A stretch of 26,706 nt of DNA from Bacillota bacterium (GTDB lineage Bacteria > Bacillota > Clostridia > Lachnospirales > Lachnospiraceae), in contig JAEWAK010000015.1 in NCBI GenBank assembly GCA_023391695.1, positions 1-26,706 on the forward strand. Direction: 5' to 3'. A model generated the notes under the pieces. That model saw only the letters and a list, made by a program, of their open reading frames with translations, was not told the origin of the DNA and made no database searches. Positions 8,292 through 16,325 of the stretch are shown here, one piece after another. The first letter of the stretch is position 1. Each line of letters begins with the position of its first letter. Position numbers and translations under genes: made by a program.

Positions 8292-8999
8292 TTAATTTTT
8301 CGCTATCTTTTCTACCAGTCCGAGTGCCTGTTCATCCGTTTCATAGATTTTCAGACACGCTTCCTCTGCCTTAAATAAGTTCCCGTCTCTGACCGCTTCG
8401 AACATATCTCTGTGATAGGGTATTGTAGAGCACCAGATTCCTTCCACCCCATGCAGATCTTTTCCGTAATTATCCAAAGCTATTACCAGGTTGTCAATCA
8501 TCTGCTCCATAGTCAGGTTTTTACCCAATTGACGAATTCTGCTATGAAACGTATAATCACATTTCTGCAAATAAATACCCGCAGCTGCTGCTTCTTCCAT
8601 CTGAAGAAGAGGTTCCTCCAGATAATCCAGTTCCTTTTGCTCAATGGATTTACAGAGTTTCTGAACCAGGCTTTTCTCCAGCAGATATTTTATTTCCAGC
8701 AGTTCTTTATAATTCACTTTCCACAGCTTTACATATAAGGAATCCGCAATCCGGTCTGAACTTATGTATGCACCCATTCCGGTCTTAACTTTTATAATAT
8801 TTTCATTTTCCAAAACCCGTAGGGCTTCCCGTACAGAATTCCGGCTTGTGATAAACTGTTCTGCAAGCATCCTTTCAGACGGAAGCTTATCGCCAGCCTT
8901 CAAATTATTCTCCTTTATATAATCTAAAATTGCATCTGCAATCTTCATATATAATAAGTCTTTTGATACTGGTTTTATCGGACTAAAATGCTCTTTCAT
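8292..8999 (-). CDS. FadR-subfamily GntR transcriptional regulator
   Basis: This is a 235-residue DNA-binding repressor or activator. The N-terminal winged helix-turn-helix (about residues 15-75) contains KLPSERMLAEQF and NSVREALRVLENENIIKV, the GntR hallmark. The rest is an all-alpha ligand-binding FCD domain with HSRIRQLGKN and a C-terminal helix containing HRDMFEAVRDGN. I chose the ATG at 8999 (MKEHFSPIKP) because GGAGG lies about 6 bases upstream; a TTG at 9011 falls on the ribosome binding site itself. It is the last gene of the sugar-uptake operon, 31 bases after the second permease. This suggests autoregulation and ligand control of the operon, perhaps through the palindrome at 13485-13495. 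The ligand is probably a sugar acid or another product of the pathway. Confidence 0.9.
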   Translation of the reverse strand: MKEHFSPIKPVSKDLLYMKIADAILDYIKENNLKAGDKLPSERMLAEQFITSRNSVREALRVLENENIIKVKTGMGAYISSDRIADSLYVKLWKVNYKELLEIKYLLEKSLVQKLCKSIEQKELDYLEEPLLQMEEAAAAGIYLQKCDYTFHSRIRQLGKNLTMEQMIDNLVIALDNYGKDLHGVEGIWCSTIPYHRDMFEAVRDGNLFKAEEACLKIYETDEQALGLVEKIAKN

Positions 9000-9030
9000 C
9001 TGTACCTCCAAATATGAATTCGATTTTAGT

Positions 9031-9873
9031 CTAACCCTTTACCGCTCCGGATGTCAAGCCTTCCACAACATATTTCTGTACAAATATAAACATAACAGCC
9101 GTAGGAAGAAGCGCAAGCACGCCTCCTGCCATCAAAGCTCCCCATTGAACACTGTATTTGCCGATTAAGGATTTTAAGCCTACAGGGATCGTCCACATAT
9201 CCGGCGTATTGATAAAAATCGTTCCGGCAATCAATTCATTCCACGCCCCGATAAATGCAAATACAAAGACGGCGACAATCCCCGGAAACATAACCGGTAA
9301 AATAACCTTCCTAAGCGACTTAAAGCGGCTGCAGCCATCCATATATGCGGCTTCCTCCAATACATAAGGTATTCTTTCAAAGAAGCTTCTCATTGTGATG
9401 ACACAAAAAGGCAGGTTTGTGATCAAATAATACAGGTATAAAGTAAAATGTGTATTGATCAGTCCTACTTTACTGAAAACTACATAAAGAGGAATAATAA
9501 CCAAGATTCCCGGAATCATCTGTGTAATCAGAAAAAACAAAAGAACCGCAGACTTTCCTTTAAATTTGAAACGCGCCAGCCCATAACCGCTTAAAATAGA
9601 TAATAATACAATACATATTGACGTAGAAAGTGTTATTATAATGCTATTTTTTAAAAATGTTCCGTAATCCAGCATATTAAATAAGGAACGGTAATTTTCC
9701 AATGTAAAGGTTTCAGGGAAATAGGTTATTTTTTGAACATTGACTATTTCCGGATTCGTTTTAAAGGATGTAATCACCATCCAGTAGATAGGAAGTACTA
9801 CCAGCAGGAAAAAAAAAGCCAGTACGAATATCCGGACAATATTTAAAATCTTCCTTTTTGTTGACCGCTTCAT
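9031..9873 (-). CDS. Sugar ABC transporter permease, MalG/MsmG-like
   Basis: This is a 280-residue inner-membrane permease, second in its pair. Six hydrophobic spans are visible, and the EAA loop reads EEAAYMDGCSRFKSLRKVIL, ending in P. The C-terminus GLTSGAVKG is the family signature tail. The ATG overlaps the stop of the upstream permease by one base (TAATG), with AGGTGA just before, which points to translational coupling. It works with the permease at 9873-10793 and the lipoprotein at 10828-12213 to import a carbohydrate. No ATPase subunit is encoded in the operon. The FadR-type regulator gene follows after 31 bases. Confidence 0.92.
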   Translation of the reverse strand: MKRSTKRKILNIVRIFVLAFFFLLVVLPIYWMVITSFKTNPEIVNVQKITYFPETFTLENYRSLFNMLDYGTFLKNSIIITLSTSICIVLLSILSGYGLARFKFKGKSAVLLFFLITQMIPGILVIIPLYVVFSKVGLINTHFTLYLYYLITNLPFCVITMRSFFERIPYVLEEAAYMDGCSRFKSLRKVILPVMFPGIVAVFVFAFIGAWNELIAGTIFINTPDMWTIPVGLKSLIGKYSVQWGALMAGGVLALLPTAVMFIFVQKYVVEGLTSGAVKG

Positions 9874-10793
9874 TAAAAATCACCTGCCTTATCGTAATTA
9901 CTGATTTTTAAAAACACCATTGCATAAATACTTAAAATTACTATAAGCATTAAGCCTAAAGCTCCTGCCAGTCCAAAGTCATAACCTGAAAAAGCCTTCG
10001 TATACATGTAGGACGGAAGTGTCTGGGAATAATTTGCCGGTCCTCCGCCGGTTACGATTACCACTAAGTCAAAGGAATTAAATATCCAGATTGTACGAAG
10101 CAATATGGTAATAATAACGGTCGGCTTAATAAAAGGAAGCGTTATATTAAAAAACCTCTTAACCAGGCCGCAGCCATCCATGTCCGCAGCTTCATATACC
10201 TCTTCCGGTATAGACTGCAGGGCGGCCAGAATCATAATTCCAAAAAACGGGATCCCCAGCCATATCATTGCCAATATTATAACGAGCAATGATAAACCCG
10301 GAGTACCAAGCCATGCAATTCCCTTCCCCACTATTCCGGCCTTCACCAGCAGATCATTTACTACACCGTATTCTCCGTTAAAGGACCAGCGGAATAGTAG
10401 ACCGACTACAAAGGTTGAAAATGCCCAGGGCAGGAATACGATAGCCTGATAAAGTCCTCGTCCTCTAAATTTTTGTTTCAGTGTAAGGGCTAATATCAGT
10501 CCCATTACAAATTGCCCCGTAACCGATAACACTACGTAAATGAAAGAGTTTTTTAACAAAAGTAAAAAGTCCGAATCCCCGAACATTTTTTTAAAGTTCG
10601 CAAAATTATTAAAATAGACATCGTTGATATTGGACAGCTTATAATTCTGAAAAGCCATAACGGCACTCTTTAACAACGGATATCCGAATGTCAGTATTAG
10701 TATAAGCGCAACCGGAAGTATATAGAAATAGGGCTCAATTTTTGATTTTTTTCCATGATGACCCGGCTTTCCTTTATCCCATTTCTTCTTCAA
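9873..10793 (-). CDS. Sugar ABC transporter permease, MalF/MsmF-like
   Basis: This is a 306-residue permease of the CUT1 class. A charged N-terminal tail (KKKWDKGKPGHHGKKSK) precedes six spans, and the EAA loop reads YEAADMDGCGLVKRFFNITL, ending in P. Translation appears to start at TTG (10791-10793), because AGGAGG lies 7 bases upstream and the nearby ATG is out of frame. The stop overlaps the next permease start by one base. It is placed 34 bases after the binding lipoprotein gene. The substrate is not identifiable from sequence. Confidence 0.91.
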   Translation of the reverse strand: MKKKWDKGKPGHHGKKSKIEPYFYILPVALILILTFGYPLLKSAVMAFQNYKLSNINDVYFNNFANFKKMFGDSDFLLLLKNSFIYVVLSVTGQFVMGLILALTLKQKFRGRGLYQAIVFLPWAFSTFVVGLLFRWSFNGEYGVVNDLLVKAGIVGKGIAWLGTPGLSLLVIILAMIWLGIPFFGIMILAALQSIPEEVYEAADMDGCGLVKRFFNITLPFIKPTVIITILLRTIWIFNSFDLVVIVTGGGPANYSQTLPSYMYTKAFSGYDFGLAGALGLMLIVILSIYAMVFLKISNYDKAGDF

Positions 10794-10827
10794 AATCCTT
10801 CCTCCTTCTTTATCCGGAAACCTTCAA

Positions 10828-12213
10828 TTATTTCAGTTTTAAAGCTGTTTCAATTGCAGCATCCGGATTCTTTTTCATATAATCATTCATCCTGGACTGT
10901 AATTCATCGGTAATACCGGTAAGTGCTGTATTTGCATCTTCTTTTTCCAGCAGATATTTTTGAATCTCCTCATGAAACATTCCCTGATGTAAATCGGTAT
11001 AATCAAACGGTCCATAGGTGGCAGGCACCGCAAGCTCAGGATCATTTAACTGCTGTACAAAAGTTGCATATGGGCCGTTAAGTCCATAAGTCTCATCGTT
11101 TTCCACATCTTTTTTAATCGGTATTTCACCTGTGAGCTTACAGTATTCAATGCTGTTTTCTGAACGGCTTAAGAATTCAACTAACTTCCAGGCATCATCC
11201 GGACTTTTGCTGTCTCCTGAAATGGAATAGGAATAAGGTGCATTTATTGTATTATAAATCTTGCCATCCGCAGTGCTCTTTGGCATAGGCATAACCATCC
11301 ACTGGTCATCGGACATATTCTTCTGACAGGTAGCCGCAACCTCTGAGTCATTAATTAAGGTACCGGTAAGACCCCCTGTAAAATTGTCAACCATTTCTGT
11401 AAAACCCCAGTTAATTGAATCCTCCGGTGCATAACCGTTTTTATATACATCATTCCATTTAATAAAAGCGTTCTGGCAATCCTGGGAATTGATCAGGATT
11501 TTTCCCTGCTGGTCGTAAGTATTACCTCCCGTATATCCTTGCATATAGACTAACAGCGGATCAAGGGCTCCTCTGGCTCCCCGGTAGGATGCTCCGTAAC
11601 GCTTCTTGCCCGCATCGGTTAGCTTTGCAACCAGATCAAAATAATCATCGTAGGTCCAGTCTTTGGCAGGATCAAGCTTAATTCCGGCTTCCTCACACCA
11701 GTCTTTTCTCACAAATACCCCTTTTACCATTAAGCCGTCAGGTATTGTATAAACATGCCCGTATCTTTCTTCTTCACTTTTCCATAATAGATTGTTAACT
11801 GCGTCGGTATAATCCTCCCTGCTATCCTTAATATAAGCATCCAATGGAATTACCCAGCCCGCTGAGGTATATTGGCCGAGCCATCCGGACCAGGTAGTCA
11901 TGACATCCGGAAGCTGGCCGGAAGAACCAAGAACGGTAATCTTATTAGCCGCATCATCCCAGGGGACACTTTCATAAGTAATCGTAATTCCGGTTTCTTC
12001 CTTGAATTTTTCAAAGATTCCCTCATAATAGGTTTGCCTCGTTTCACTGGGTACTACATCCAGAAATCTCAGGCTCTTAACTTCCTCTTTACCGGAAGTA
12101 TTCTCGGATTTGTTTGGCGGATTATCGGATGAAGCTCCTTTTTTTCCGCAGCCGGTAACGGCCATTGCCATCAGTGCCATTGCTAACAGTGTGATAATAA
12201 GTTTTCTTTTCAT
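10828..12213 (-). CDS. Sugar-binding lipoprotein (family 1 extracellular solute-binding protein)
   Basis: This is a 461-residue secreted, lipid-anchored binding protein for the adjacent permease pair. The signal peptide MKRKLIITLLAMALMAMA leads into the lipobox VTGC, followed by a Ser/Asn-rich linker. The SBP_bac_1/UgpB-like fold is recognisable from FKEETGITITYESVPWDD and LPDVMTTWSGW. Aromatic residues are frequent (WSGWLGQY, MQGYTGGNTY), as in carbohydrate-binding clefts. GGAAGG lies about 7 bases upstream of the ATG. It follows the PLP-enzyme gene after 74 bases and precedes the permeases by 34, consistent with one operon. It is unrelated at close range to the two LplA-type lipoproteins in region 1. 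Confidence 0.92.
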   Translation of the reverse strand: MKRKLIITLLAMALMAMAVTGCGKKGASSDNPPNKSENTSGKEEVKSLRFLDVVPSETRQTYYEGIFEKFKEETGITITYESVPWDDAANKITVLGSSGQLPDVMTTWSGWLGQYTSAGWVIPLDAYIKDSREDYTDAVNNLLWKSEEERYGHVYTIPDGLMVKGVFVRKDWCEEAGIKLDPAKDWTYDDYFDLVAKLTDAGKKRYGASYRGARGALDPLLVYMQGYTGGNTYDQQGKILINSQDCQNAFIKWNDVYKNGYAPEDSINWGFTEMVDNFTGGLTGTLINDSEVAATCQKNMSDDQWMVMPMPKSTADGKIYNTINAPYSYSISGDSKSPDDAWKLVEFLSRSENSIEYCKLTGEIPIKKDVENDETYGLNGPYATFVQQLNDPELAVPATYGPFDYTDLHQGMFHEEIQKYLLEKEDANTALTGITDELQSRMNDYMKKNPDAAIETALKLK

Positions 12214-12287
12214 AAAATACCTTCCCTTCTTTATTATAAATTCCCTGCTAATTAATTATTAATCAGCTTACGGGATTTTATTTCTGC

Positions 12288-13454
12288 TTAAAGACTTTTG
12301 AACGCAGCTTCTAAATCCTCCAGAAGATTTTCCGTACCTTCCAGTCCGCAGTACAGGCGTATCAGCCCCCTGTCCACTTCCAAAAAATCCAGTTCTTCCT
12401 GCCCCGCCTTGTATAACGGACACAAAGCCAGACTTTCAAAACCGCCCCAGGAACAACCCTTTCCAAAAAGTTTAAGATTATTAATGAATACCACAGCTTT
12501 TTCCGGTGTCGTATCCAGTTGAAGGCTCATCAGGCTGGTATGGCCTTTTTGCTGCGTTTTAATGATATCAGCCTGAGGATGAGAGCTCAGTCCGGTATAA
12601 TATACTTTTTTAACTTTTTCCTGGTTTTCCAGATAAGCTGCTATTTTCATGGCAGTATCCTGATGCTGCATAAGTCTTGCCTGCAATGTCCGAAGCCCGC
12701 GTATGGCAAGCCAGCCTTCCATAGGCCCCAAAATTCCTCCGAACCATTCCCTCATTTCAGACATAATTTTTTTCATAAGCCCTTCATCCTTTGAAATCAA
12801 AATTCCTCCGATAATATCACTGTGCCCGCCTATGTATTTTGAAATGGTATGCATTACGATATCAACCCCAAGCTCTAAAGGTTTTTGAAATAAAGGTGTC
12901 AGGCAGGTATTGTCAATATAAGTTTTTATTCCATACTTCTTCGCTATTGCGGTCACGGACGAAATATCAATAACACGAAATACAAAGGTTGCAGGACTTT
13001 CCAGAATCATCAGGGTTGTAGAAGGCCGCACTGCCTTTTCTATTTCTTCTAAATCCGTACCGGTCACATAGGTTACCTCCATCTGAAAACGCGGTATACA
13101 AACCTGGTTTAAAAATCTTTTCACCGGCTGATATACATCCTTCATACAGATAATGTGACTGCCGCTGCTGCATGTGCCCATGATTGCAGCCGAGCATGCC
13201 GCCATACCCGAAGAAAAGGCTGCCGCCCTGACTCCGTTTTCCAGCTGGGCTACTTTTCTCTCCAGGATATGTACCGTAGGATTGGAAGCCCTTCCATAAA
13301 TAAACTGATCTTCTTCAAATACATCGACATTACAGTATTCCTCAAATGTTTTAAATAAATGAAGCGAGTTTAAAAATACCGGCGGAACCACCGCATTCAG
13401 GTATTTCTCATACTCGTCACCGGTATGTGTTAAAGCTAATAAATCTGAATCCAT
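12288..13454 (-). CDS. Cystathionine gamma-synthase/beta-lyase family PLP enzyme
   Basis: This is a PLP-dependent enzyme of the Cys/Met metabolism family, which makes or breaks C-S bonds at the beta or gamma carbon of amino acids. The ATG at 13454 gives 388 residues and has AAAGGAGG 7 bases upstream. Active-site blocks are intact: YGR.SNPT (53-60) and SGMAA (82-86) for the PLP phosphate, YIDNT (Asp181) for the ring nitrogen, and SKYIGGHSD with the Schiff-base Lys206. The usual Y-G-G-T motif reads Y108-Q-P-V, a departure that affects the pocket, so the exact reaction is uncertain. It is the first gene of the operon, behind a consensus promoter, and is followed by a sugar importer and a FadR-type regulator. 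Methionine biosynthesis is therefore not the obvious role; cleavage of an imported sugar-amino-acid or S-conjugate is conceivable. Confidence 0.88.
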   Translation of the reverse strand: MDSDLLALTHTGDEYEKYLNAVVPPVFLNSLHLFKTFEEYCNVDVFEEDQFIYGRASNPTVHILERKVAQLENGVRAAAFSSGMAACSAAIMGTCSSGSHIICMKDVYQPVKRFLNQVCIPRFQMEVTYVTGTDLEEIEKAVRPSTTLMILESPATFVFRVIDISSVTAIAKKYGIKTYIDNTCLTPLFQKPLELGVDIVMHTISKYIGGHSDIIGGILISKDEGLMKKIMSEMREWFGGILGPMEGWLAIRGLRTLQARLMQHQDTAMKIAAYLENQEKVKKVYYTGLSSHPQADIIKTQQKGHTSLMSLQLDTTPEKAVVFINNLKLFGKGCSWGGFESLALCPLYKAGQEELDFLEVDRGLIRLYCGLEGTENLLEDLEAAFKSL

Positions 13455-13484
13455 AACTTTTCCTCCTTTAATTAACTGGTTCAT

Positions 13485-13495
13485 TGGTACTACCA
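13485..13495. promoter_or_regulatory. Candidate FadR-type operator
   Basis: TGGTACTACCA is a palindrome with 5-bp arms around one central base. It fits the T-GT-x3-AC-A pattern known for FadR-subfamily GntR sites. It lies in the leader of the PLP-enzyme transcript, just upstream of the ribosome binding site. A FadR-type regulator is encoded at the end of the same operon. Confidence 0.45.
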
Positions 13496-13621
13496 GATAG
13501 GTTTATAAAAATAATTTAAAGGCTGTTCTTAAAAATTCCCTTAAATGTATAGTTTCAATGCATTTTTCCGATATTCAATTGGTATTTTTTATTGATGCTT
13601 GTGTATTACTGCTTAAATTGA

Positions 13622-13650
13622 ATTATATGTTATGTATTACAAATTGTCAA
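13622..13650 (-). promoter_or_regulatory. Consensus promoter of the PLP-enzyme/sugar importer operon
   Basis: On the minus strand TTGACA (13645-13650) is followed after exactly 17 bases by TATAAT (13622-13627), a full match to the housekeeping sigma factor consensus. Transcription would begin near 13615, giving a leader of about 160 nt that contains the candidate operator at 13485-13495. A perfect-consensus promoter generally implies control by a repressor. Confidence 0.75.
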
Positions 13651-13680
13651 GTTTTCATTTGAATCTTGTGCAACTTTATA

Positions 13681-13709
13681 TTGATTATTTTTTATGTAAC
13701 TGTTATAGT
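13681..13709 (+). promoter_or_regulatory. Promoter of the putative glycosidase gene
   Basis: TTGATT (13681-13686) and TATAGT (13704-13709) are spaced by 17 bases, 32 bases upstream of the ATG. The -10 element overlaps the palindrome ATAGTACTAT (13705-13714). The -35 is 31 bases from that of the divergent operon promoter, so one regulator bound here could control both directions. Confidence 0.6.
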
Positions 13710-13741
13710 ACTATTATTGTTTGAAATCACAGGAGGTATTT

Positions 13742-15820
13742 ATGAGCCAAAAATACAAAGAAAGCAAGCGGTGCTATTTAATTGATCATCATTCACCCCA
13801 GCCGCCGACTGTGCACCTAAATCATCTCAACATTGAGGAGTATGAGAAATTTATCGATACCGCACAGATCGATTCCCTTATGGTGTACTGCAAAGACCAC
13901 TGGGGTGTATCTTATTATGACTCTTTCGTAAAAGGTGCTGTAATGCACAAAGGATTAAGTAAGGATTGGATTCTTGAGATCAGTCAGATGCTCAAAAGAA
14001 AAAACATTGAGTTTATCGCTTATTACTGTATAGAGTATGATGAAGGGGCAGCCAGGAGCTTTCCGGAATGGAGAGTCCAAAAGCCTGACGGTTCCTATCT
14101 GATCCGGGATGACACCTACGCCAAGTGGGGTCTTTGCTGCTGTCAAACTCCCTATCGTCAGTATTGCCTGGATCAAATGAAGGAAATTGTTACGAATTAT
14201 CACCCGGATGCTCTTTTCCTTGATATTTTCGGAAAATCTTTATGCTATTGTCCAAGCTGCCGTGAAAAATTTCAATCCATTTACGGCTACGGACTTCCTG
14301 AAGATAAAAATGAAATTCTGAATAAAAGAGCGGATATTACCGAGTTCCTTAACAATAACGCAAAAGAGTATCTGCTGGAAATAAACCGGGTTCTCAAAGG
14401 AATCGATAAAGACCTGGCTGTCACGGTTAATTTTTCCTGTCATTATCCCCGGGAGATCAGGAACCTTCTTGATTATCAATTTTCGGAACCGCTGTTAAAG
14501 GATAATTGGTTTTCTTCTGTTTATGCAAGGGATACGGCAAAGGACCAGTATCCGATTCTGGCTCCCGGTGAGGCATCACAGGTATACAATTACGATTCCG
14601 TCAGCCAGTATATCTGTGATTTATCGTCCATAGCCGCACAGGGCTGCCGTGTCGGCATGTACAGCGGCTCTCAGCATATAGACGGAACACTTGATTTTGA
14701 AGAAGCCAGACTTCTTGGCAGTGTTTACGGAGAATTAAAAAAACTGGAACCCTATTTCAGTGACCGGACTCCTGTAAAATGCGCAGGTATTCTTCAGAGT
14801 GACCTTTCCAGAAATATGAATCTCTCTGATTTTAACCCTGACTCCATTCTGAGGATGAAACATTCGGATCCCCATACGACGGCAGTATTGGGTGCCATGA
14901 TGCTATGTGAAAATCAAAAGCTTCCCTATGGCATAATACCGCAGCAGCTTGCTACGGCGGAGCTGTTGTCTGCTCACGATTTGCTTCTGCTTCCGGAGCT
15001 TTATGTAATTGATGAAACGCTTTGTGGACTTCTTCACCAGTACCTGGAAAATGGCGGTAAAATTATAGCTTCTGCGTTATGCGGAATGTGGAACAAAGAT
15101 GGTTCTAAGCGCAGTGATTCCTCAATTTCACAGCTTTTAGGCGCTGAAATTGTAAAGATTCACAGGGAGTATGAACAAAATGGGTGGTCAGCCTATCTTT
15201 CTCCCGGCAATACGGAACAATTTGAAGGATTATTATCCGTAACGACCCCTCCTATCAGCGGTTTCTTTACACAGCTTGGCATGCATACCTGTAAAGAGCA
15301 TCTGCGATTGGTTCTGCCTTGCGTGGCCTGCTCTCAGACCGAATGGGTAAACTGGTGGAGTCCGCCGCCCGGAGAGATTTCGGATATGCCCGCCTTAATT
15401 TCCAATCAAATCGGAGCCGGGAAACTATTTTATACTGCCTTTGACTTCTTTACAATGGCTGCTTCGGATACATATCGTTATACAGACAGCCTGTTTGCAC
15501 AGCTGCTCAGGCGTCTTAATGTAATTCCGGCAGTACAGAATATCTCCGGGCATCCGCTTATGCTTCGAACTGCTTTTTTTGAAACCTCAAAGACATATTT
15601 GATCCACCAGATTTCCATGCTTCCGAAGCTTTTTAAGGGGCAGCATACTCCCATTAGCGGAGGGAGTTTAGTAATAAAAGAACCGATCCTTTCCGCAAAT
15701 ATCGTATATCCGGAGGAACAAGTCCTTACAGTCAGACAAGCGGATGACACCTATATTATTGAGCTTCCCGAATTCACCCTTCAGCAGGTGATTCTATGTA
15801 CAAAAAAAGGTTATAATTAG
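13742..15820 (+). CDS. Putative glycoside hydrolase, GHL6/GH42-like with trimerisation-type domain
   Basis: This is a 692-residue cytoplasmic protein without a signal peptide. The ATG at 13742 has AGGAGG 5 bases upstream; the longer TTG form would have none. Residues about 25-330 look like a TIM-barrel of the hypothetical glycosyl hydrolase 6 type: AQIDSLMVYCKDHWG, then PDALFLDIFG (Asp161), then C-x-C-P-x-C (168-173) and REKFQ. Residues about 360-560 resemble the flavodoxin-like trimerisation domain of GH42 enzymes (LLLLPELYVIDETLCGLL, YLENGGKIIAS). The C-terminal part is beta-rich. It diverges from the PLP-enzyme/sugar-importer operon and shares its control region, so it probably processes the imported compound. 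Catalytic residues and substrate are unproven; hydrolase function is inferred from fold resemblance. Confidence 0.75.
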   Translation: MSQKYKESKRCYLIDHHSPQPPTVHLNHLNIEEYEKFIDTAQIDSLMVYCKDHWGVSYYDSFVKGAVMHKGLSKDWILEISQMLKRKNIEFIAYYCIEYDEGAARSFPEWRVQKPDGSYLIRDDTYAKWGLCCCQTPYRQYCLDQMKEIVTNYHPDALFLDIFGKSLCYCPSCREKFQSIYGYGLPEDKNEILNKRADITEFLNNNAKEYLLEINRVLKGIDKDLAVTVNFSCHYPREIRNLLDYQFSEPLLKDNWFSSVYARDTAKDQYPILAPGEASQVYNYDSVSQYICDLSSIAAQGCRVGMYSGSQHIDGTLDFEEARLLGSVYGELKKLEPYFSDRTPVKCAGILQSDLSRNMNLSDFNPDSILRMKHSDPHTTAVLGAMMLCENQKLPYGIIPQQLATAELLSAHDLLLLPELYVIDETLCGLLHQYLENGGKIIASALCGMWNKDGSKRSDSSISQLLGAEIVKIHREYEQNGWSAYLSPGNTEQFEGLLSVTTPPISGFFTQLGMHTCKEHLRLVLPCVACSQTEWVNWWSPPPGEISDMPALISNQIGAGKLFYTAFDFFTMAASDTYRYTDSLFAQLLRRLNVIPAVQNISGHPLMLRTAFFETSKTYLIHQISMLPKLFKGQHTPISGGSLVIKEPILSANIVYPEEQVLTVRQADDTYIIELPEFTLQQVILCTKKGYN

Positions 15821-15828
15821 AAAGAAGG

Positions 15829-15880
15829 CTATATTGGAAAGCGGACTATATTTAGAAAACGAACTATATTAGAAAACGGA
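15829..15880. repeat. Three tandem 17-18 bp imperfect repeats
   Basis: Units 15829-15845, 15846-15863 and 15864-15880 share CTATATT...GAAAxCGxA, for example CTATATTAGAAAACGGA. They begin 8 bases after the glycosidase stop codon. They are not a terminator and code for nothing recognisable. Confidence 0.6.
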
Positions 15881-15905
15881 CGGTCTGTAACACAATATAT
15901 AAAAT

Positions 15906-15939
15906 GGCAGGCACCGGTCAAGAATTTCTGGTGCCTGCC
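15906..15939. terminator. GC-rich hairpin downstream of the glycosidase gene
   Basis: GGCAGGCACC (15906-15915) pairs with GGTGCCTGCC (15930-15939) as a perfect 10-bp stem with a 14-nt loop. No strong T-run follows on the plus strand; on the minus strand it is followed by ATTTTATATA. It may end transcription from both directions in the convergent gap between the glycosidase and the beta-helix gene. Confidence 0.5.
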
Positions 15940-15953
15940 TCAATAACTGCTGA

Positions 15954-16199
15954 GTGGGGCTGTTGCAAAATAGTTTCAATGCCCCTAACTAAAGGATTGG
16001 GTGTATAATAATGCATTATAGCTAGAGCTGACCAATCACAAAATAAATTTTGAATTGCACATTTTGTGAAGCGGAGCGTTCTTAACTTGCGAGGGAATAG
16101 CACCTAAAATATTATACACCCAATCTTTTTTCTATAAATTCCAGATTGTCTTAATATCCTTTTCATAGAGTAAATTAAGCTATTTTGCAACAGTCCCAC
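15954..16199. mobile_element. MITE-like element with terminal and nested inverted repeats
   Basis: The terminal repeats 15954-15973 and 16180-16199 agree at 19 of 20 positions when inverted (GTGGGRCTGTTGCAAAATAG), resembling insertion-sequence ends. Inside them a second inverted pair, 15991-16010 and 16110-16129, also agrees at 19 of 20 (AAARGATTGGGTGTATAATA). The 246-bp unit has no transposase gene; its longest open frames are short and unconvincing. No clear target duplication is visible. The nested ends suggest a non-autonomous element, or one small element inserted in another. It sits in the 505-bp gene-free gap; 16200-16325 holds nothing I recognise. Confidence 0.7.
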
Positions 16200-16325
16200 C
16201 CGTTGGCAGCTCTGTGTGAATTGGCCAAATACATTATCCGTTCCCTATACCACAGATTCTTCACAGGGAAGGGGATTTGGTTTTGGCTATGGTATTTCTG
16301 CTGTTGTCTCAGCTAATCACAATTG

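Noticed and set aside
15918..16103. Minus-strand 61-codon frame across the MITE-like element
   Set aside because: It crosses the terminal repeat, has no ribosome binding site and no transposase-like motif.
16203..16325. Open frame reading ALCELAKYIIRSLYHRFF on the plus strand
   Set aside because: It is short, begins at the element edge and has no start signal or family resemblance; probably chance.
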